Source: Blattamonas nauphoetae
Lineage: Eukaryota > Preaxostyla > Oxymonadida
Direction of reading: 5' to 3'
Length of the DNA: 64,000 bases
Assembly (NCBI GenBank): GCA_033064195.1
Contig: JARBJD010000293.1
Span: forward strand, 28,852-92,851
The notes beneath the pieces were generated by a model, which did not search any database, had not been told where the DNA came from, and was given only the letters and a program-made list of their open reading frames with translations. Shown here piece by piece: positions 10,885-20,200 of this stretch; the first letter of the stretch is position 1, and the number at the start of each line of letters is the position of its first letter. The translations under genes and the position numbers were made by a program.

Positions 10885-11641
10885 AGCCCAACGAGGAGGG
10901 CGTGGCATCTCCAAACAATGTCACGTGAGACTGACAAAGGGTGGGCGAGATGATGCATCTCTCGGATGGTGGAAACGGTGATTCTCAGAGACAGTTCGAC
11001 GAATCTGAGCATCTTTGAAGCAGGCAGAGAGTGAAGAGAGGAGAGGATTCCAACATCGTCGCATTCGTTCCTTTCGACTGGCTTGAGGAGAGAGCTCAGA
11101 AGAGTCGCGAGTCTTTGCTGACAAGCTTCGATGAGTGTGTCGTATTGATCAGGGACGACGAGCCTTCGCCATTCCGAATTCATCTCTTAAATACTCCGAT
11201 CGGACTTGGCAATGTTCACAACCTCGCAAAACCAGTCATCAGCCAAATTCTCGTCGTGATGGCTGACACGAGAACTGAGCTCAATCGTGTTTTGAGTGAA
11301 ATGAGTTTTCTGCTCCAGGAGACGGAGGGTGTCGACAGCTTTCGTCACCAGCGACGAATCATCAGCAGAGACGAATGGTGCGAGGAGGGGGGCGATCGCA
11401 TGTGGATCGAGTGCACCTGAATTGATCAAGCTCGTCGTACAGTTCATTGCCGCTTTCGCCACTTGCTCAGACTTCCCAAACGAGTTGAGAGTGAAAGCAA
11501 AGCAGAACACTTGAGTCGGCATCTTCGGAAGAGACGAGAGTGTGTCGACAACAGCAGAGGTGATTGGGTGAGCAGATGAAGACTGGAGATGTGTGGGGAA
11601 GGTGTCGAGAGAATGAGAGAGCGCATTCGGCTTGTGATTGG

Positions 11642-13034
11642 CTAACTCAGATACGAGCAGATCTCCTTTTCTCCCTTCAGTGTTGGCTTGGCAGTGAAAG
11701 AGAGTGATTTGATTGTTACAGAATCATTGGGATGACAAAGAGTGATCGCAAATCGGAACGGCAGCGCTAGATTGATAAAAACACGACAATGCGATTCTCC
11801 GCTCATCATATATCTGAATACTCGTCGTCCATCCCGACAATCTGCTTCGAGAACGACATCTTCGGTTCGTCCATACGGATAGTCTCTGCTTATCCACCAT
11901 GCTGTTCCTGTTTTTTCACGAAAGAAATCTGTTTGAGTTCCCGAGTCGACAAAATGGGCAGGAACAGCCCCGTAACAAAAAGCTTGATCTGATGCGGTGG
12001 ATGTAAATAACAGCTGAGCGACATCGGAGGAGATGATGGGAGAAAAGAGGGTTTTGGGGATGAAGTTTGTTGGCATGTCCCACGGACGCCATCGACGTTT
12101 GAAAGAGTTTCCAGTTTTGACGATGAAATCCTCGTCGTAGATTTCAATCGCATCTGTCCCCATTTTTGACAATTGTTGGAGCCGAGATTGTTGGATGAGG
12201 TTAAATCTCCGTTTTTCATCAACACTCCTCAGAATGGATTCAAACTGCATCTGCAGGCTTCTGATTTGATCCCAGTGATCCCAGTCGGATCTGATCCCAC
12301 CAAATACCTACAATACCATTTCGTTTCTTTCATTTCAAAAAAGTCTTCTTATATATGATATTTGAATGGAAAAAAAAGTAAAAAGGAAAATGGTCACTTC
12401 ATAGATCATGAAAATGCAAACTTTGGGTGCTGCTGTTTCAGTTTGTTCTACAACAATAATTATAAAAACAAGTCGATAATGCGTTATTATGTCTTCTTTG
12501 ATGGTTTTTTCTCACTGACTAAAGTCAATGAAGGGAATACATCGAAAAAAGAAGTGTTGGTGATTGTGATCGTGCGTGTTTTTGGGAAATAAGAGCTGTC
12601 TGAAATATTGAAGAGCATTATGTGAAAACAAGAAGTGAATTGAACATGATTAATGAAGTGATAATGAGAAAATCTCAAAGGAAAAGAGTTGAAATTTGAT
12701 CTCAGTCCAAATTTAGGCACTGACATCAATTGATCCCAGTTTTACCTATTTTGATGGGACTACTCAGATGCCTGTGCATCTGTCTTTCATTGATCTTTCT
12801 AAGCTGGTCGGCGATCTGTGTTGCCATGTTACACACGGTTGTGCGAAGTTCGTCAATTTGTTCGTTCAGGTCTTTTGTTGGTTTTCCCATCGTCGACAGT
12901 TTTTGATGAGAGTTGAGGTGACGATGTTCTATTGTTTGCATCTCACGTGACCCAAGAGTAGTTTGAATCAATGCTAACAAATTGGATGCAATACTCTGAG
13001 GGACAACGGCAGTTGAGGAAGGGAGGAAAAACAA
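11642..13034 (-). pseudogene. Coiled-coil plus SPRY-like protein gene, interrupted
   Basis: The 3-prime part (12250-11642, ~202 aa) is a beta-rich domain ending in a Ser-Val-Thr-Ile-Lys-Ser-Leu motif that resembles the C-terminal strand of SPRY/B30.2-type domains, then a short tail and TAG. The 5-prime part (13034-12746) is a heptad-rich coiled coil; just before it the sequence CTCATAG could be an intron acceptor. The two are separated by ~480 bases of AT-rich DNA with stops in all frames (12257-12740). The best-looking donor at 12745 does not restore frame with the acceptors I tried, so an insertion or decay is as likely as an intron. A second copy of the C-terminal 45 residues lies at 49150-49345 on the plus strand. 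Family known only by resemblance. Confidence 0.5.
12257..12740. other. AT-rich segment interrupting the coiled-coil/SPRY-like gene
   Basis: About 480 bases of strongly AT-rich DNA. The word TTGATCCCAGT occurs at both edges (12266 and 12730), which could be a remnant of a target duplication, or the segment could be a long intron starting with GTAAAA on the minus strand. No TIR was found. Confidence 0.4.
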
Positions 13035-14251
13035 ACTCTCAATCCAACCGAGCTATGAGACGAGACAATGTCAGAGAGGACGGACACAAGGTCACATGAT
13101 TCAGCAATCGCACAACGAGTTGGGAGTTCATCCAGATCTGACGGGAAGATCTAACAAGACACGAGAAGCGAGTTGAAAGTAAAATACGAAAAAAGACTCA
13201 TCGAGAAAGAAAACATTGAGATGATGAGACACCATAAAAGAGATAAGGGATATTCATTGAATACCAAACCTGATTCTAAAAGCGTCCGAATTTGAGATAG
13301 AATTGACAAAGTCTTTTTTTCTGAACAATTTCGAAGCGATGAACAATATCTCGTCATCACTTCTTCCTGGATCCACAGATAGAGCAGACAATAGAAATGA
13401 GGAATCAAGGATATTTATGAAAGATATTGAGGAAGGAATAGAAAACACAACGACGATGAGAGAGGAGGGCATTACATACAATATCAATGGGTTTTGTTGT
13501 GGAGAGAGGCTGTTGATCATCTGGGAGAGGTGTGGAAGTTGATTGAATAGGTTTTGCGCACATAGGAGTGAACACACGTTCGATCAATCCCCCACAACTT
13601 GTTAAACGGACTTCAGAACAACTTACCCTCTTCTCAAGTGAAGCAATTCATGTTCTCATTTCATCAGAAACTTGAAATGCTTCGAGGATCAGAACAAGAA
13701 CAGCGAAAAGGTTCGTTTTGACTTTGATTCCAAAAAAGAGGACGAGTCTTTCATGGGAACATAAGAATGGGAAGAAGATGAACAACGACATGAAAACAAT
13801 GACTTCGTGATTGAGTGAAGTGAAACCGAACGGAGAGATTTCGCTAGAAAGGTGAAGACGACAAAGAAAGATGAGAAAAACGAGTGTCGTTCATTGGAAT
13901 GAAGAAAGAACAGAAAAGGAGTCGAGCGGATTGTCTTCAATCCGACGACTGAACGATGAGAATTTGTATTTCTGAATGGAAAGAATGAGAACAACGAGTT
14001 GTTGACAGGGAAGTCGAGACGGATGGAAGGGTGATGAAATGAAGTGAACATCGATGGGTGGTGTTCATAGTGAGACGATGTGTTCTGAGCGAGAGAAATG
14101 TGAGATGAATCAGGAGTGTCTGCTTGAAGTGGAAATGAAGAAAGCTCAGAAGGCATGTTGGTGACATTGTGTGAAGTGGCATTTCATGGGTGATGGACGA
14201 AGCCTTCCCAAGCGAGATGAGAAACTCGAATGACATTGGTTGGAGTCGTCG
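13035..14251. other. Intergenic and 3-prime flank of the 2646-aa gene
   Basis: The segment 13690-14250 is purine-rich on the plus strand (pyrimidine-rich on the gene strand), like the flank of the paralog at 1560-1890, and is probably 3-prime untranslated sequence. Frames up to 155 aa here are low-complexity Ser/Phe strings and are not credible genes. Confidence 0.45.
13650..13695 (-). promoter_or_regulatory. Candidate shared upstream motif, copy 1
   Basis: About 45 bases (core CTCATTTCATCAGAAACTTGAAATG) closely resemble 22381-22425, which lies ~190 bases upstream of the 2646-aa gene. This copy is ~620 bases upstream of the coiled-coil/SPRY-like gene in the same orientation. A promoter or 5-prime-UTR element is possible, as is a dispersed repeat fragment. 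A GTAAGT donor-like site follows on the minus strand near 13613. Confidence 0.3.
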
Positions 14252-17200
14252 TCAACACATCATACCGACCATCCAATCAGAGTGTGACGTGAATTCCGTC
14301 GATTCCAGCTGCTTTTCAATTCCATCCAAGTTCGGTCTCAGCGAAGCATCCAAATTCAGACACGAAACAATCAGTTCTCGCAGGTTCTCATCCTTCACAA
14401 CCTCCACACGTGGCAACACCCCCGATTTCAGCTGCCGAAACGCATTCATCGCATCCATGTCTCCAAACGGCATCGTTTCCGTCTCAATCTCAAACAGGAT
14501 CAGCCCCAGACTGAATACTGCCGCTTTCGCATAGTCGATCGTTTGTGCGGGCTCACACGACTTCGCAGCTGCTTCAGGAGCCCTCCATCGAAGCAGCTCG
14601 AACCCTTCCCCCTGCTGCGAAGGCTGCGTGGTTGGCTGTGTCAGTTGGAATGTGTTGTCCTCTGCTTCATCAATCTTCCCTCTGTTCAGCGCTACTGTTG
14701 CTGGAACCATTCGCTGGCCATTCACAACATCGATCTCGTTCACATCGCGTGCTTCTTTCAGATCAAGATGGATCTCATCGTTCGGCCCAAACAACACAAA
14801 ATGCGACGACAGCCTTCCCAAAAGCGTCACTTCAGCATTCATCTCACTCAGTCGAGCAAGTGAATGAGCCAGTGCTTGTGCCAGTGTCTTCTTGTCCATC
14901 ACTTTCTTCCCGTTCATGTGCAGTCGGTTGTACAGCGTGTCTCGCCTGTCGATCTTCACAACTGCCACTCCTACGTCTGCCCGCACTCCTTCCACGTTCA
15001 TCTCGAACTGTCCACCTCCGAGCAGTGGAGGATCAATCAGTTTGGTTTCACTTGGGTCTGCGTGATTCACCCCAAACGCTCCATTCGTGTCTGTCAACGA
15101 GACAATCGACGATGGAGGAAAGGCCAAGTTGTCAAAGTCTTCGATCTTTTCGGGAGGAAGTGAGTCCATCTCTTCTTTCTTGTGAAGAAGCGAATTTTCG
15201 TTCTTTTTCTTTTGGGAACGGCGGCGGAGAAGGACGGCGAGGATGATGATGAAAAGGAGGAGGGCGACACTCGCACAGATCACAGGAACCACCCACTTCA
15301 TTGCTTGCTTCGTCAACGCTTTTCGTTCATCCGATCCACTCAACTTCACTCGGAACGATTCTGTGCGACTTCCATCACCAAAAACGAGGCGAGCATGCCA
15401 TTCTGCCTCGACTGCGATTGACGCTGCAATCTCCTTCTGCGGAATTGCGAGTGTGATCGCCGTTTCGGTGAACGAGAGAGTGGACGATTCTGTCAGTTCG
15501 CGGGTGTATTCTCCATTCCTGCCATTCGGTCCAGATTTCTCAAACACTTCCAAGAACAATCCGCAAGGGAGGAACGTCGATCCAATCAGGTCAAATGTGT
15601 GAGTCGACGATTTCTTGTCGAACGTGGTTTTCGATGAGGATGTGTTGAGAGTTGGGATGAAGAATGGCGAGGCGACATTCACATCAGCTCCCGACAAGAT
15701 GCATTCATCGTGTGACAGCCAAAGATGAGGATGTGTCTCTGACGAGCCATCTCCACCACTCAGACTGCCGATCTCAATCTCTCCTTCTTCCGAACAGTGG
15801 ATGTTGTGACTAAGTGACGGGAACGAGGATGATTTCTGAGTGTTGTTGTGGAAGGTGGTTGCTTCAACAGTGAGGTTCCCTCCCTTCATGTTGATCGCTC
15901 CCTGATGAAGATGCGAGAACACAGTGCTCTTCACAATTGTTTCTGTGTTAAACACTTGAATTACGCCTGTCTCCCACCCACACAACCCGCCTTCCACAGC
16001 TGATCCCTCTGCTCTGTTGGTGAACGATCCTTCCTTCATTGTCAATGTCGATGATTTCGAGTGAATGAAGACGAAGAGAGGGCTTGTCGAGGAGAAAACA
16101 ACATCAACGTCTTTGAGTTCCAGCGACGAGTCAATCACTGTGATCAGGCCAGGCTGAGCTGTTGTTGGAGTGAAGTCACCAACTTTCAGACTTGGTTCTT
16201 GAATATCTCCGTTCTTCACAGTAACAACCATCCCTCCTTCCACACACATCGGAGACGACAGTGAGCTCCCATCCACAATCTCAACTCCCACTCGCCTGAA
16301 TCTAATCCCCAACACCACGCGCCAAGCATCATCCACTGATGAGCAAGGGCGAGTGATCTCTCCACACAAAGCACTCCTGTCTGTCGATTTCGATTCCGAA
16401 TACACAATCAGATTCACAGGTTTGGTTGGGGTGTCGAATGAGAATGTGGAGAGGACGACAATTTGGTCATTCTCATCTCCAACTTTCGAGAAGGATGTGA
16501 CTGCGTATGTGGTGCTGAACTGAAGAGAATCTGTCCATCCCACTCTTTGCATCTCAGAGGAACCTGTTGTCGAATCTGAAAATGTGATGGGATAGGAGAA
16601 GGAAGAATCACCAGAGACGACAGTCAGATTGTATGTCTCTCCGACTGGAAGATCTGAGCCAGTCACTCGAATCAACAATCCTGTCCCGATCGTGTTCGGC
16701 GTCACTGACACTCCAGACATCTTTGGAGGAACGGGGATCTCAACAGAGGCGTCCAAGTTCACAAACACATCCGATCCATTCAGTTTCACTGTTTTGAACG
16801 AATAAACAAGGCCAAACAGCACTTTCGAAGGATCCGACGAAGATGTGGTAGGAGCAGTGAACGACAACTCGCCTTCGGTTGTTGTCGTCACTGTTGTTGA
16901 GAAAGACTCTGCTCCACTTTCGAGGACGATCGAATACGTTCCCACTTTCAGTTCACGCCCTGCCATAACAATCGACGCTGTGTCTCGCTGTGAATTCAGG
17001 GTCGCCGACCCACTTTCGACTCGTGTTGGTTCGAACGGGGTGTCGAACACACAGTCTGGAGTCTCGATCAGAATCGGTGTCGATTCTGTCTTCGCTGTCA
17101 TCGACAACACATTGTAAGAATGGCCGTATTTCAGAACCGCTGTCGATGTCGGATAGAGTTCCAGCTGGGTGGTAATCACTCCTGTGTCGGAGGCTGTCAC

Positions 17201-20200
17201 GTCAATCGAGAATGCTGCAGTCGGTTCGGAGTTCGAAGAGGAGCGAGGGGTTTCGGCGAAGGTGACTTGATAGACAGTTCCTGCGACGAGTTGGGTGGTG
17301 TTCAGAGTGAGTGAGATTAGAGTCTGAATGTCGTTGTCGGCAGAACTGATAGAGATGAGACGAGGAGGTTCAGGAATGAATCTGATCGTGTTGGGTTCGA
17401 AGAAGAGAGGTGTCGAGATGGATTCTTTCCGAAACTCAACAATCGAATAGGTTTCACCAAAAACAAGATCAGCATCCATTGTGGGGAACAGAGAGGCCGA
17501 TCCTTCCCATCGCAACGAAGTCACGTTCCATTCCATCAAAATCGTGTGCTCCTTCAACAATGTTCGAGAAACATCAACTTCATACTTCGATGAGATGTCC
17601 AGCTGCGTTCCATCCATCGTCACCAACACATTCTTTTTCAGCGAGTCGTATTCCACAATCGAGAAGGAGACAAGGCGGGTTGGTTCGGGTGGAGTGGTGA
17701 ACGAGAGACTAGCGTGGAAGAGAACAGGCTGGTTGTCTTTGTCTGTCACACCAACCACAGAGTACGTCTGTCCATACTCTACTTCTATTTCACTCGCTGT
17801 TGTGGAGAATAGAATCGCTGTCGATGAACCTGTGACTCCATCTGCGGCGTATGTCGCTGGGATCGTTTTTGAGCCGTTCAACGAAAATATGAAAGGTCCA
17901 TTCGTCATTTTGATTCCACTCAGAGCCATCGACACTTCCTTCTCTTTGTCTTGTGGTGAAGCTGGACCCATGAATGTCAGCCGAGGTGGCTCTGGGTCGA
18001 TTTTGATCGTCAAACCTGCTTCAACATGAATCTTCGGAGGGCTCGACATCTTCCCAACCATTCCAGTCACTTTGTATGTCTCTCCATATTTCAGTTCCCG
18101 CGTTGGATAGAGTCTCGCTTGTGCCTCTCCTGATTCCGCACTTGTGAATGTCGCTGAAATCCTCACTTTCTCTGTCGAGTCTTCGCTGTTCTCCAAATCA
18201 AGCTCATACGATCCTTCCAATGCTGCATGCCCTGTCAGCAAGATCGTCGTCGAATTCCTATCGTCCTTGTCCACTGGCTCTCCAACTTCCATCAATCTCA
18301 TCGGCTCCTTCATCGTTGTGAAGCCAAGGCCAGGCTCGATCAGAACTGAATCCGCTCCTTGTTTCAGACCATCCACTTCATAATGTGTGTCGTAGTCAAA
18401 ATTCACTTTCAACGCATCAGCGTTGAACAGAACTCTCGAAACAGAGGCAGATGATGAAGTAAACGAAACGTCAATGTCAATTTTGTTGTTAGTGTTCGAC
18501 GAAGAGCTGGTGTTGACAGAGAGGGTGAGAGTGTAGTCGCCAGAGAGCAGGATTCCATCCAGAGTGAAGGTGAGTTCTTTGTCGAGGTTGGTGTAGTTTG
18601 GAGTGGGGGAGATTGCGGTGAGGCGAGATGGCTCATGCATGATGTCGATCGAGTTGGGTTCGAAGAAGAGAGGAGTCGAGATGGATTCTTTCCGAAACTC
18701 AACAATCGAATAGGTTTCACCAAAAACAAGATCAGCATCCATTGTGGGGAACAGAGAGGCCGATCCTTCCCATCGCAACGAAGTCACGTTCCATTCCATC
18801 AAAATCGTGTGCTCCTTCAACAATGTTCGAGAAACATCAACTTCATACTTCGATGAGATGTCCAGCTGTCTTCCATCCATCGTCACCAAAACATTCTTTT
18901 TCAGCGAGTCGTATTCCACAATCGAGAAGGAGACAAGGCGGGTTGGTTCGGGTGGAGTGGTGAACGAGAGACTAGCGTGGAAGAACACTTCATTGTCATC
19001 CTTGTCTGTCACACCAACCACAGTGTACGTCTGTCCATAATCCAATTCCACTTCCACCTCACTTGCAGTGGATGAGAAGAGAATCGCTGTCGACGAACCA
19101 GTCACTCCATCTGCGGTGAATGTCGCTTTAATCCTTTTCGAGCCATTCAACGAAATTATGAATGGTCCATTCGTCATCTTGATCCCTGTCAGAGCCATGG
19201 ACACTCCTTTCTCTTTGTCTTGTGGTGCTGCTGGACCAATAAATGTCAGACGAGACGGTTCCGAGTCAAGTGTGATCATCAAACCAGCTTCAACATGAAT
19301 CGTCGGAGGACTCGACATCTTCCCAACCATTCCAGTCACTTTGTATGTCTCTCCATATTTCAGTTCGCGCGTTGGATACAGTATCGCTTGTGCCTTTCCA
19401 GCATCAGCAGCTGTGAACGATGCATCAATACTCACTTTCTCTGTCGAGTCTTTCGTGTTCTCCACTATCAAAGTGTATGACCCAGAAACAGCCGCATGCC
19501 CTGTCAGTGAGATTGTCGTCACATTCCTGTCGTCCTTGTCCACTGGCTCTCCAACCCTCAGCAATCTCATCGGCTCCATCATCGTCACGAATCCCAATCC
19601 CACTTCGAAATCCACATCAAATCCGTTCTTCGTCACTCCAATCACGTCGTAGCGTGTGTTGTAGTGAAGCTCGATCTGCGATGAATCTGTGTCGAAGAGA
19701 ACACCACTCAAGCTTCCTTTCCCATCACTGCCGAACACAACCGATCGAACAAAAACGGCATCGACTGAACCGTTCACTGAGAATGAGATTATGTGTGTCC
19801 CAACAAGTTTGGAACCAGACAATGAAATTGTCATCAGCTTGTCTAGATTTGTGTAAACTGGAGTCTCACTGAGGGTGGTCAGACACGATCGTTTGGGAAC
19901 TGTGAACTTGATCGGCACGGGATGGAAAAGCACAATCAACCCGTCGGACTGTCGTGTCACACTTTGGATCTCGTATGTCGTGTCAGGGCTGAGTTTCTTG
20001 TTCTCTCCGGTGATGGAGAGGAGTGTTGGTTCGGAGACACCATTCTTTCCGGTCTTGAACTCCACTTCGAAAGTGATGACTGGACTTGTGTTGAGGGTGA
20101 CTGTGTGCATTCCAATCGATTCTGTTCGCAGTTCGAGAGTGATCACTACGTTCTGCTCAAACTCGTCGAGAGAGCACGATGCTGACACAAGCGTTGGCAG

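Larger units (their letters stand above)
9351..11640 (-). pseudogene. ARM-repeat-like protein gene, split by a TIR transposon and one in-frame TAA
   Basis: A helical, Leu/Ala/Val-rich frame with ARM/HEAT-like character runs on the minus strand from about 11640 to 11190, passes one in-frame TAA (11187-11189, in a context where Gln would fit), continues to 10885, and resumes at 9729 to a stop at 9351. The two halves share the codons for Met-Thr-Gly-Leu at the break because of the 9-bp target duplication. Skipping the element (one copy of the duplication kept) rejoins them in the same frame. The true start is not seen; upstream the frame overlaps the SPRY-like gene end. ARM-type proteins are abundant in oxymonads, but the family assignment rests only on residue pattern. 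The gene is probably dead. Confidence 0.6.

Noticed and set aside
12257-12745. Simple spliceosomal intron joining the coiled-coil and SPRY-like parts
   Set aside because: Donor GTAAAA at 12745 does not give the right phase with the AG sites I tested; insertion or decay left open.
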